Assembly (NCBI GenBank): GCA_032191485.1
Contig: JAVDOI010000010.1
Location: 2,172,197-2,236,196, forward strand
DNA: 64,000 nt
Source: Leptoclinus maculatus
Lineage: Eukaryota; Chordata; Actinopteri; Perciformes; Stichaeidae
Reading direction: 5' to 3'
Shown here: positions 24,901-38,709 of the stretch, piece by piece
Layout of the letters: every line of letters begins with the position of its first letter
Position numbering within the stretch: position 1 is the stretch's first letter
Program-made: the position numbers and the translations under genes
The notes under the pieces: generated by a model
Seen by the model: the letters and a program-made list of their open reading frames with translations, nothing else
What the model was told of the DNA's origin: nothing
Databases searched by the model: none

Positions 24901-27900
24901 TTGAGATCCATGTGGCTTCCCTGCATGGCACCAGGGGGAAATGGCACACGTGACCGGTTTTCTATGGCTCTGTGTCGCAGCTCAATAAAAGGCTGGCCCA
25001 TTATGTTGTGCTGCTGCACTGGCATACCACGCGGTGGGAAGTGCTGGGGAAGCCCCATAGGGTTGCCCCCCATACTCTTTGCCATTTCGACAGACATGGA
25101 CCGTCGCATTTGAGGAGGGACATCCTGCATTGGGTGTTGCCCCCGGGGAAAGAACTCTTGGGCCCCATGAGGTCCAAGAACCCCAGGTGGAAATGCAAAC
25201 CTAAAATAGCATAAAAGAAAAACATGTATAAATAGAGAGGAGGGGCATTCCTAGATTTGTGCAGCGGTGTGTAATCAATTACAGATGATCTGAAACACAC
25301 AAGTGTACTAAAAAGAACAACATCACACAAACCTTGGTCCCTGATGTCTCAAATTAGGATCTCCAGGATGTGGGCCCCTGGGGAGTTGTCCCTCATTAGG
25401 GAAAGGGACACGCTGATCACCTGGAAAAGGTCCAGGAAACCGCATTGGCCCTCTCATGGGTCCTTGTCCAGGATAAGGTGGTGGAGGCCGGTTGAACATT
25501 TCCCCTTGATGCCCAGGGCCCTCCTGGGGCCAGGGTCGTGGTGTTCCTGGGGTCATGTTGCCAGCAGGATCCTGAGGGCCCCTCTCCTGTCGAATAGCAC
25601 TCCTCTGTTGCTGCTGCTTGAGGATTAGCTCTCTAATTCGTTGTCGCTACAAAACACAACAGCAAGCATACATACATTTAAGCCTTAACAAGGCAAATGG
25701 GCTAAGTAAAGCTTACAATAATACAGTAGTTATAGCCGTTAAGACAGATTGTCAACATAAGCATATATGTTAGCAGAGAACTCCCCCCCCCCCCCCCGAG
25801 TAGAATTTTTGTCTGATGGCTCGTTCAACAAGCTACTGCGCAGGACATGACGCGTGTTCATTTATGTAAGTTAGATAGAAAGGAGAATTTAGCAGGAAAG
25901 CTGATGTGGTTGTTGTTCATAGTCTGTGGCTATTGTGTTGTTAGCAGGCTGCTGTCTGCCTATGACAGAATGGTGACATTGCTAAATTTAGGTAAAGATT
26001 TGATTGGCCGTATGGCAACAAGATCTTCATCTACCTAGACGGAAAACAAACTTAATTTTCCAAGATGGCCGTCATTCCCTTTTGATACAAAAACATTTTA
26101 CTCACTTCTGTTTGTTTGTTTGTTTTGCGGTGAATATTTGAACAAGTGTGTTATGTGAACATTGTAGGTTCAGAACAAGTAACAACCATGGTCAGATATT
26201 CAGACAGGTGGTAAACAAACCCCCAGTTTCACTATATTTCTTATTATTTTAAGGGGGTGGGGGTGTTGTTCAGCTGTGTGGTTATCTGACTGTTTGTGGT
26301 TCTTGCCGTGTTGAACTAGAAACGTCTCTGGATCTCAATAACTGACTTTGTGAGTGAAACATTCAAAAACAAGCAATGATGGGTAAAGCTAAAAATATGA
26401 CCACGGTTGTTGAAAAAAAACTCAACATTGTTAAGAAATGACAATAGACAAAAGGAGCAAATATAGAAATTGCAATAGTAACGAGTGATGAGATTTTGAA
26501 TAGAACACTATTCATGTACCTGTCTGAGTCTTTCCTCACTCTCAGTGAGCGCAAGACCCTCAGCGGAAGCACCAGACATGTGTGGGTTGTTAGACAGTTG
26601 GCCTGGGTCATGAAGGACGGTTCCATTGTTACCTACATATGACTGATCTTTCATTTCCATTTTCTCCATCGACTGTGGACGAGGGGTCATGGGGGCTTGC
26701 TCATATGGGTCATGGCCAGGTGTTTGAATGGGTCTTCTGGAGGGCGACTGAGTAAATCCATCTTCTGAAACACTCGGGTGTTTTGGTGTTTGTGAGCCTG
26801 GATGAGGGAAGGTCTCATGAAGTCTGCCCTGAGGTGGGGAGAAAAGATCCTGGTTTCCCATTAGTCCCAGCCTTGGCCCTTGTCTGCTGAGCACATCAGG
26901 ACCAGGCCGTGGGGTCCCTGGAGGCTGAGCGTAGGGGTCATTAAGCATCGGTCTGGGAGTCCCAGGCTGGGAAAACATGTCAATGCTCCCTGGCCTAGAT
27001 GTCCCAGGTGTACTAGTAAATGGCTCTATTGTCCCCCTCTGGCTGCCCGGTGACTTAGAAAACCTTTCTCCAGCAGAGGGCCGTGGAGTACCTGGTGGCT
27101 GAGCATAAGGGTCCACTGAGTGGGAAGGTGACATCCTCTGTCCAGGGTGCGGCTGATGTGTGAACTGGTTCATCCCACTGGGGCGAGGAGTAGAGGGAGC
27201 TTGTGAGTAAGGGTCTGAGGTGTTTGAAGGCTGACCATAGTTATCATGTGGACGTGGGGTGCCGGGAGGTCGGGCATAGGGCTCAAAAAATGGGCGTGGT
27301 TGAGCACCGGGTTCGTTGATGGATCGTTGATTGCCTGTAGACTGAGAGAAAGGGTCAGAAGCTGGCTTGTTGGGACCAGGGGGCTGGGCGAAGGGGTCAT
27401 ATGTGAAGTGGTCTGGTCTCGGAGTGGAAGGTGCATGAGCGTAAGGGTTTCTAGACATTTGAGTCATTGGTCCTGGCTGAGCAAATGGGTGCACCTGAGG
27501 GTGATGTTGGCCCATTCTAGGAGGACTGGTGAAGTTGTCATTCCCGGATGGTCTTGGGGTATGCGGAGACTGAGCATAGGGGTCATTTAGCTGATTCTGG
27601 GAGAACCTGTCAGCAGGATGTGGACCTGGTCGGTTGAAGGGATCCTGAGCCTGAGGAGGGGGCATAGGTGTTTTGAACAGAGGGACTGAGCCAGACTCAT
27701 TACTTCCAGGGATCGGTGTTAGTAAAGGCCTTGAGTAAGGGTCAGACAAGATCATCCTGTTCTGGGCCATACGCTGATAGGCCTCATTTCTTATCATGGG
27801 CCTTGAGTATGGGTCTCTGCCTGGAGAACCCATTGGGGGCCTTCCCTGAGCAGCCTGACTGGCCCGTGGGGGACCCATAGGCTTCAGGAAAGGGTCCATT

Positions 27901-30891
27901 TCCCCAGTTGGCCTTGGGGTGTCAGGTGGTTTGGCATAAGGGTCACTGCTCATGGATGTTGGAGAGCCAAAAGATTCATGAGCAGGAGAGGGCCTCCCTC
28001 TGTCCTGCTGCTCCATCATGGACGTGGGGGATTTACCAGATTCCACAGGCATTCTGCGACATGTATTTGGCGGTCTTGGGGTCCCAACCATCTTGGCATA
28101 TGGGTCCCATGGAGAAGAGGGTCTGGAACCAGAGGAACCTGGTGAGAATACCTGTGGGGACTGAGGTTGGGAGGAAGAGCCAGACGGAGGGGGAGGAGGT
28201 GGTCGTAAGAACACATCCTCTGGGGGACCTGAAGTGGGCGTCCCCGGTAGCTGCGGCCTGGCAAATCTATCTTTAGAAGTAAGCTGCATGGGGGACATGC
28301 TGCCATTGCTGGCCTGGGAGACTGGGCTCTGGTTTCCACTGTTGTTGCCATCTCCCTCTGACTGGCTGTTGGTCTGCTGCTGCTGTTGTTGCTGGAGTTG
28401 CTCATTCTTGACTTGCTCCAACTTCTGAGTGGCTTCAATTTTGGCTTGCTGTTTGCTTTTCTGCCTCATTTGCTGTTGGAAGGGCACAGTGAAAATTGGG
28501 ATTAGACGTCAAAAAAGGATGCAGCAAATATCAGTCTCATGCCAAAAATGAACTGGACCTACTAACCACCAATGTCATCAGGGTTAATGTGGAGGATAGT
28601 GCAGTTGTTTAGGGAGCTTTACTAAACCACCACTTCTTAGCTGTCTTAATATAATGTGGACCTGCCGCTGCATTCCCTGACTTCATTGCATACACTCTTA
28701 CCTGTCTAAACTTCCACTCTTGTTCATGCTCTGACTCTTTTGGTTTCAAAGGGTCTTTAAACAGCAGTTCTGTGTCTAGTGGTATGTTGGGATCAAACAC
28801 CTCAGGGGGCTGTTGCTGCGGATGGTGCCTCTTCACCGTCTCATTCGACATCTGGACTTTGTTGATGCGCAGGGCTGCTCGGTTATCTCTTGCCTTTTGC
28901 TAAACAGCAAATCAATCACAATTGCAAAACAAAAACATATTAGACATAAATACTACAATATAATTCATGAAAACAGAAAGAAATACGGTTGCCTACCCAA
29001 CCTTTAAAATTTGAAACAAACTGGAGAAATATCATTCCTACTCATACCAAAACTAGTGTGTTTGTGACATTAAATTCTCTTTCATAGCATTTGTTTTAAT
29101 ATCTCACGATGATATATTGGGACTTCAGTACTGGCAGGCAGGTTTATATCAAAAGATGACTTTTAGCTTCCCTCTCATGAGTCCAACTACCTTACAGTGG
29201 ACTTCATGTTCAAAACAGCGTGATGGTTAAGAGCTGACATTCAAATTTCACAACCTCCCACATGTATCGATCAGGATCAACATCCCGGATAGATACAATC
29301 CGAGACAGGGTGTAGGAAATCACCAAAGTGCTGGTTGTTGTTGAACATTGCTACGCTAGTACACAAACAGTGGAGGCTTGAAGGCGATAACATGCACAAA
29401 GAGAAGAAAACTCCTGGGAACTCCATTCATGTTGCAGATTTGACACTTGGTGGTGACAGCGAGAAAGGGGTCTCTAGCCCCGGGGCTAGGGTGGTTTGCT
29501 AACTTACAATCGGGGCATGGCTGGTTAAAGCACTCCATGGATGTTAAATATACCATTTAAATTGATCTCGATGAGGTAAAGCACTTGTTGACTGAAAATC
29601 TTCAAAGGATCGATGTTCTATGCCATTCTACCCACACTATCTAGTAACTCGACCTCTTTGTACTGTAGATGCAACCAAGATGGCGGCCATCTGTTGCTGT
29701 AAATCAGGGATCTCAATAGTTAGGATTTGTTAAGTGGGAGATCAAACAAAAGCCATGAAAGAGAACTGCTACCATGTAACCAGTGGCAAAATAGCCCAAC
29801 AATCATAAATTCAGCGTTTATTAGAATTTATACTTTTTTTTTTTTTTTTTTACACTTTGAAAATGGCCTCTGCCAGATACAAATACTTCTAGTGAACTTA
29901 ATTGCGTAGGCCATCGCGAGTTCTAACACCGAGCAGGCCTTCCTATGTTAATTAGTTTGTTTGTGAATGGCCGGATTTCAAATTGCATTGGCAGGAGGCA
30001 AGAGGCCAGATGCGATAGAGGAGTCTGCCTTCTGCATACTAATATGCATCTAGTAGTGACAGTTTTATGTCTGGCATGGTTCAAAATGTTTAGACTTCGA
30101 GATAGTTGAAGAACGTCTGCAAATTCAACAGTGTGAGTGATCTTACCACATATGGGGCCCTGTCTTGTGAACTAGCTTTCCTCCAAAGTTTTGCAATTTG
30201 CTTTACTCTCGTAGACCAATCTGTAGAAAGAATAAGAGCAGGAGTTGTCATGCCAACAGTCTCACATAGCATACAAGGTATTTTTTTTTTTTATACTGCG
30301 AGACTGAGCCAGTGCAGTAGACACACAACAAACAAAGAGCCAGAGATAAGCAGAATTAACAGCAATGATGAAGATTAAACACAAACCTGGGTATTCTTCT
30401 TTGAGGTTGGGGAAATTTACATTGGTGTATAGGACGGGCGCAACGGTGGCTAGGTCTCCGAGTGTCTCCTCCTTCTCCCACTTGAGTGTACTCCTTTGGG
30501 CATTTGACATGGCTTCGGTCTCCCCCTCAGGCAGAGGTCCAGGGGTTGTAGAGCCGGAGCCATGGGAAGGGGAGGCCCATGGACCAACTGCATCTCTAGG
30601 CATCTGATTAAACGTTCTATCCCTGTAACAACAGAAGAAAACAACTCATCTTTAATCACAACCAAAATACGTTTTTTGCAGCGAAAAAAGATTTTTTTGA
30701 ATTTGTGAATATTTAATTAATAGTTTAAAGGAAAGAAGCAGTACATCACCTTGGATTGTCAGTGAAAGGCATATGGTTGAGGGGGGAGAAGTCGTCAGGG
30801 ATGCAGGGCCCTGCTCCTGGATTTGAAGGGAAGCGTTGGTTTGGTCCCATCATACCATTGATCATTGGCATCCTTGGAAACATAGAATTCC

Positions 30892-30929
<38 letters not shown>

Positions 30930-33900
30930 TTGAAGATGTGGATTAGATGCATTGATTTTCAAAAACAACCGATTCAAATGCTACCTCTGACGACGACACG
31001 GTGCTTAATGATGTTACCTGCGTTGGGGTGAGGCATGCTAGTGCCAGGTGTGGGCTGGGGGTGAGGCACCTGTGGTAGGCTCGTGTTGGGGCTAAGGACT
31101 GCTGTGAAGAGATCCTCCACATCTTTGCCCTCCAGCTCTGTAACAAGAGTGTAACAGTACAATGTTGTGTGTGCATATATTAGCCATTAAGTTAGGAGTA
31201 AACATGTTTTCTTTCCCCTTTAAAGACCCCTGTACCAATTCATCTCACTAATCTGTAAAACATTGTTTAGCAACACACTGAACCGTGGCCCAAGTGCTGT
31301 AACAACACCGCTCACAGGCACATTCATTAGTGTAGGATGGTTCCAAGCTTACAGTTTTGCAAAAAAGGATGAAAATACAAACCTGGAATTTTGTAAAGTT
31401 TGCTGAGAATTGATTCTGAAACAACGAGAGAATTGGAGAAAACAGATCAGTATTCATCCAATATGACGTTCACAAATAACAGCGTCGAACAACTGAAAGC
31501 GTCTGGATGTTTGGTCTCCTGCACTGACCATCAGTGACCATCTTGTCTAGCTCCGGGCTGAGAATGCCGTCCAGGTGTTCCTCCGGGAGGGTTCGAGGAG
31601 TCCTCCGGCCAGCCTGAGAATGGAGCGCCAGTGGGGAACTTTCTGCCAGGGGCCCGATATCCAGACCAGCTGTGGAAACACACACAAGACATACAAAAAC
31701 AAATCATAACATGCATGCACACACAAACACAAGTAGAACCGACAAAATACCCAACAGAGAACGTGATCATAAATATAGCCGTGAAGTACGAACAGGTTTA
31801 CTGTCTTAACAGCTTGAGGAATGCAATCAAAACAGAACAGTATATGATTACAGCTCCTTGGGGTTCCTGTGTTGTTTAAAAGCAGCGTTTGGGGAACTGC
31901 GAAGTGACAGATGGGGCATAATAATTCTCAATAAAAAAGGCACAGCAACACTTCAATGTTTGGTGTGGAAAGATATTGATCCAATCCATAAGAAAACCCA
32001 TAAAAATAACCTGGGTTACTGTCAGATTCTATCAAAATTAGGCTGGAATTTCTATCTAACTAGCACTGCGAAACATGTCCTACTAGTGTCTACACCTTGC
32101 ATCTCATACATACTGTACGTAGAAAATGATGGCTTGTAGGCTGAATAAGGTTGTTTTTTTTAACTAAGAATGGAGGACATGTACTGCAATGCTTTTTGTC
32201 ATCCAGCCGCAGGAAAGAGAACAGAAGACCTTCCCATTCTTTGGGAACTGGAAGGACATTCTCCAAAGGCCACCTCAAAACTTTTGGTTTCTAAACTGCC
32301 AATTTCTTGAATGTCAAAATGTCCTTGTCAGTTTGCTCAGGCAGCTATGAATTTGTATCCATTTAAAATAAATAAAATTGTCACCACTGTGAAAGGGCTC
32401 AGGAGGCTCACGAACAAAGACTGACACACCATACGCATTCGAGTGAACACTGTGCACTGGGTTAGGTAAGCACTAAGCAGTTTATGAGTGTTAAAACAAT
32501 CTGAAATGGTTGAGAAAAAAAAGCTAAGTATGAAGCGGCTTATATATGCATGCACACTCAAATAGAGACAAACACTGTTAGAGAGGAAGAATGCACTAAA
32601 GCAAGGGGATTAGTAGGCCATAGCACCCTTACCAAAAGGAGGAGGTGAGTTGTCAACCTGGAAGGGGCAAAAATCAAGACCTACAAGGACCCAAAACCAG
32701 ATAAAATGAGTGAAAAAAATAGTGAAGACAGAACAAGCACAACACGCTTTGTGACAATGCAAAAACAGATACAAAAAAACTAAAGGTGAACAACAAAAGT
32801 ATTGTTAAAGAATGTGACATTAAAAAATAAAATAAATCATTAAAGTGGTGAAAGCAAAATAAACTTTCTGTCTGAGGAAATGTCTGATCCGGGAGGAAAA
32901 GATTCCATTAAACCCACGACTAAGGTGACTGTTAATAAATCTTGCCAATGTGACTGCCTGTGAAATATATGACGCACCAGAGTCACTGCCTGTCTTTCCG
33001 AGCATTCCCAAGATGTCTGCATCAGTGTTCAGAACATCAGATAGATCAACTAATGGTTCCTCAGATGTCTCTGTAGATGGGGGGGAGGGAAAGGAAGAAA
33101 CAAAAAAAAGAAAGGAAACCAAAGCGTCACAAATCATAATTGATGGCGATGTTGAAACGGACATGAGACGGTGATTCGGAACCATTGGTTTTGATGCCAC
33201 GTGTAGAGTCTGGTCTAAATAAGAGAAGGAACTATGTAAACACCAGCTAAACGGACTGGATTCTGAGAAGGCTTGAATTATACGACACCAAATCTTCCAA
33301 CATTATTTAACTGATTAAAGTGACGGTCAGAGAATATCTGCCAAAGCTGGTAAACAGACTTATATTCATTATGCACCTTTCTAGTCCTTCGACCACTCAA
33401 AGCACTTTTTTACGACTACATTACACTAATGCCATACAAGGTGCCAACCAGGATCGAAATGTTCACACACACACACACTGATGGCACAGCCATCGGGAGG
33501 TTTTGGAGGGAGGCTTTCAGGGAGCAATTTGGCGTTCAGTATCTTACCCAAGGTCACTTTGACATGCGAACTGGAGTCAGAGACTGAACCGTCAGTCTTC
33601 CAATCTTACATTATATATTCAAAATCCTCCGCACTTAAGAACGGTGCAGTCGGTTCTATGCTGCAGTCTCTTCCCTCGTGACTTTTATTTCTTCAAAGTG
33701 ATGATTATTTGCTATTTCTAACTCTTTCAAATTGCAGCACGCCATTTTCTGAACTGTGAACTCAGTAATAACACCGAGTAACACCACTCGTACCTATCTT
33801 TTTGTTTTGTTTTGGAAACCACACAATCAGATACAAGTCGGCAGATTTTTTTATTTGCTTCTGTTGTACATTGGTCTTTGCTAATAAAGGTTTTAAGCTG

Positions 33901-36900
33901 TCACACATTCAGCTGTGTATTTAAGAGGTTTTTCCTCTTCCTATTCGCCTGACACCGATTTGATATTTACCACACTATGTGACGCAGTACCTTACAATAC
34001 GCTGCAACTCAAACGTTAAGACAATCGCAGTTTACTTCTACTGCAGTTTAGCTACTGGTCCCGACAATGAAAGCCTCAATCGCTCTAGTTAGGATGGTTT
34101 TCCACGGTTTATATACACACATCGGTTTCAGTAACAGCGTTTCACTGTGCTTAGGTGTTAGTTGGTGACAAACTCTTTGACGGTGGTGACGGTGCTCCAT
34201 TAGGCCGTGTTGGTGTGCTGCATAGTATGCAGGGCTAGAACTTACACACAGATTAACCTTTAACACTTTTGTATGAATGGAGAGAAATGAATGGAATAAT
34301 AGACATCCTTATGAAAAATGCCAAAAATAAAATAAAAAGGTCCACCTGTTGCGTCAGGCTTTTCCCAACTCCTTCATCGACTCCTTTTTCAGGTCTAATT
34401 TATTTGGTCAAATCTTATGTTAAGTCCAACAATGAATCTTTACATCCCTTGCCCTGGAGAACTAAATGTGTACACGTACGTGCTGCTGCTGATGGTCTGG
34501 TGGGAAGGGATGTTGCAGAGGCGCTGAGCAGAGGGTCCGATGAAGGGTCCAGGAAGCTGGTGGTGGGGTGCTTCCTCTTCACTTGGCTCTGCCCTTCTTC
34601 CAGTAAGCCCGATTCGACCCCCTGCTGCCTGCTCTGCTTGCTTTTGTCCAGTAGGTCCTTTCCAAAGAAGGCTTCCTGAACATGACAACACGAAAGCACT
34701 GGTCAATTCTCTGTGTTGACGCCTCTCTTTAAGGAGTGTCAGCTTACCTATCTTGACATCATTCTTGTGGAAACGCATCCCATGTCACATAGAAATTATT
34801 CAGCACGCGTTGAAGGCCCCACGAGAACGGACCGAAGTGAAAGAGAGAAGCTACGAAACGAATACATGACGCTGCTGACCTCACTTTTTGTTAGCACCTA
34901 CCACCCCCAAACCACTTATACCCACGAGTCATCTACTATCCTCAAAAGACATGTAACTGCGGCTCCCTGCCGCACCGAGACATTAAAAGCCCAACGTGTG
35001 GCTATTTCAATAATTAATGAAATGTGCTTCACTGTGTCGGACCTTTAGGTCGGACTGAACGTCCCCCCACCGTGCTGGGATTAAGAGCAGCACTGACAGC
35101 TGCCGGTGTCTTAATGCACATCACGTATATCTGTGTTTTGGCCAACAAAAGGTGACACTGAGGATACCCGGCTAGAGACGAGGAGCCTTGAAGTCATCTC
35201 CGGTTAAGCTTTTGTACGTCAATTCACAAACCAGACAGGAGTCATTTAAAGAGCACGATCAGAGACGCAGTATCCTCTACAGCGAGCTCCTTTAGGCCGT
35301 TCCTCTTTCAAAAAACGCTCACAGAAAGGGGGCACCGTGCACCAGGGTTCGGTAAGTGGTTTCCAGGCAATGTACTTTGGATTCCCAACCTTCCCGAGGG
35401 TGAGATAAAAGGGATTTTATGAAGATATGGCATGACACGACCAGACAATCTGTGCATGTGAACGGGAGGCTTGCACAACAATAAAACCAAAAGAGAGTCG
35501 CAATCAACTGATGAAATAAGCCGTCTTAACTAACGCAATGTTTCAGCTCGTCACAAAGGTGCCTTTTAGAATAGCAAATAGCAAAATGAGCTGAATAAAT
35601 TGATTAAAAAGTTGATAATTATTTGTAGATATTATATACCCACAGAATGGTTGTATAGGGGTTTACTCTGTGTGGTTATACATACATAAAAATGTCATAT
35701 TATATACCCATTCTGTTGATACACAGTATTAGTTTACAGTTGATGTCAAACAGCTATCAAAGGTGACATGCCTGCAGATAGGCGGGAAAAGCTTCCTCCA
35801 GTTTTGTTTTCTTCTTGCGGTAGCGTTTCTTGATTTTTTCGGGCACCTCTGGTCCGGGGGGCGTCTCATCCACGGGGGTACCAGGCAGAGTCTCCGTCCA
35901 GCCTACAACAGAGAGAAACACGACATCAGATGAAAACAGAAATGGAGGGGGACAAGCTATTGTAATACAGACGGATATAGATTATCATAGGTGTACAGAC
36001 CCTCATCTTTTCCAAAGGGATTCTCCGACATGGAGCCGGTGGAGTCCTTTCTGCAGAGGGCTCGCTTGGCTTTGCCTGGACCCTGACCTGGACGGCTCCT
36101 CTGGCGGACCATGAACCCACCAATGCCTTGAACGGAGAAGTTATTCATTTATTAGCAATTGATCAATAAACATATCTTAATTGCAATGATGGAGGTGATT
36201 GGATTTGATATATATGGAGTCTGGTTGTATGGTTCTATTAAATTGTCCGGTGCGTTCAGCATGACGGCTCATAAACACTAGAGAGAGCTCTGTGTATATC
36301 AGAAGCCCTGAGATGGCAGTGCTTCGCTACAGCTACAACGTCGGGCATGTACTGCACCATTTTACGCTTCAGAGGAGCTGTCTCCTTCAATCAGGTGCCC
36401 TACCCGGCCGGTACGGTTTCCTCTTCCTCTTCTTGCCGCCGTCGGCCCCCTTGGAGTCTTCTTCTGCTGGCTCTCGCTCCAGGCTCGAGTCAGACTTCGC
36501 CTCACAATCGAGGAGCTCCGCCTCTGCGAGTAGGGAGAGAGCATTGACGATGAGTGACAGCACCGCGGCAGAGAACACCCCCGGACAGGCACCTCGACAC
36601 ACCCACCAGGGTCAACTCCGTCTGAACTGCAAGCCAGTGGCAGGACATCCGCCGGATTGAAATTAAGTTCACGGCTTCTACTGCTGAGGAATTTCATTTC
36701 CAGTCAGACTTTTTCACTTTTATTATTTTTTTTAATGGCCATTTGTGTAATTTTTTCAACTCGGATTTAGAGATAAATAAACGAGGTCAACTTTTATTTT
36801 ATTAAAACTAATTAGGGATATCCCGTGCCGATCATCTGGATCGTACTGAGGCCGATCATGGTACTCTCGTTTTAATTGATTGCAAGTTTGACGGTGATAT

Positions 36901-38666
36901 AAGTTTCTAAAACGTTACGTTTCTAAGCAAAAACCTGTGGAGCGAACATTAGCAGAGTACGTAAGCACATCATTACTGAGCGATAGCACAGGAAACTAGG
37001 AGTTTTGGTGAGGGCGGCTGAGCTTGAGCCCGAACGTATGGAAGCATTTTACTTCTTCTTCCGCCTAATTCGGGAAGCGCGAAGTGAGTCACGAAGTAGA
37101 TTGACTCTTTTTTTTCCCCCCAAGGATTTGCGCCCCAACTCAGTCATTGAGAATCAGAGCTTCCGCGCTATGTTGTACACTTTGGAACCGAGATACAACA
37201 TTCATCTCAGCGTTTTAACGGACACAGCGATACTCAAAAGCTAAAGTCATGGAGTCACTGAGGAAAGCGAGTCGGATGGTAGTAACACGCTATGAGTGGA
37301 CGTCCGTTACCACAGCATCTTGTGTGACCGTGCACTTTATCACTGTATGTACAGTTTTACCACATGTTCCAGAAAGCGCTATTTTTGTATCAGAGCTGGT
37401 ACAGAATGCTCATTTCCCATAACAGGAGGATTTGTACGTCTGTATTATTTATTAGTGAATAAAGCAGCTTGTAAAGTCAAATGACTCCGAACATTCTGAA
37501 TTCAGTGTTTGGATGCTGCTACAGGCCTGATTTTATTTATGTTCTTGTTGGTTCTCTTTGCAATGCTTGTAGTTAACATCTCTTCTATTCGTTACTAATA
37601 TTGAATTAATAAAAGATAATGGAAGTAAATTAATCGTTTTTTTAACTATGATTCATTACAAATATGCAGTGTTGTTAAAATAGCAGATAGTCGAAAAAAT
37701 TATCGAAAAATGTTGATACATCAAGAAGAATCGATAATCGTTTTATAATCGCATCGTAGCCCTCGGAATCGTGAGGTGCCTAGAGATTCACATTTTACAC
37801 TGTGATCTGTAAGCTTTTGCTTTTAAGGATAAGGATGTTTATTGTCATTGTAAAAAGATACAACGAAATTAAGTTGGCGACTCATCAGTCAGTTCAGCAG
37901 CAACAAGGTAAAAAATGTATAAAAACATTGAGACAAGACATTACTTTTATCTGTATCTGTTTGTTGTAAGTTTAACATCCTGGATATATCCTTCAAGCAG
38001 CTTTAGCAATTTTAAGTGTGAACTTTGCAGCCGTATAACGGTGAAAAACATTTAAAGTCAAACTAGGAGAAACACACAAACAAAAAAGCCAATACCGACA
38101 GTCCAAGACACTGAAGGCATCTAATAAAGCACTCTGAGATGAAAGAAGAAGCTTGTGCGGGAAGACAAGTACCTCTGTTGTCCTCTATGTCTTCATCACG
38201 ACAGTGCTCCGAGAGGGGGTCTACAGGAGCCTGAAGAACTGCCACACTGTTCTGGTTAATGATCTTCAGCTTCAGCTTCGGCTTGGGTTTCCTGCGCCGC
38301 GACGCCGTAGCCGACAAACTCTGGAGCTGGCAAAGCCCCGACTCTGTCAAACAAACCCCGTCCTGGGTGTAGGTCCTCGACAGATCTGAAAAGATGGTTA
38401 GAACGGGCATATACTGTATAAACCAAATCACCATTTTGTAGAGAGAGACATTTTCTTTTATGCCGTTTATAATGCACCAATTTAGAAGCTCTGAACTCAC
38501 CCATTTCTTTAGCCTTTGTGACAATCTGCGTCATAACTACAGGCTCAATGACGTCTCTGGCCTTGGTCACAACTGCAGCAGCACAGGACACACAAAAGAC
38601 GTTAAAGACAAACAGCAGAGACGAGGGACTTAAATGTCAATAGTTGAGTCTATGCCCTGTACAGCA

Positions 38667-38709
<43 letters not shown>

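Noticed and set aside
29356..29556. Cys-containing open frame (CPDC...CQIC) in an intron
   Set aside because: No splice context linking it to kmt2c, no full zinc-finger spacing, and the flanking exons already join in the HMG box.
32633..32657. 25-nt version of kmt2c exon 28 from the inner TTCCAG acceptor
   Set aside because: It breaks the frame with the previous exon (gives GGT TGA); the outer acceptor at 32680 keeps it open.
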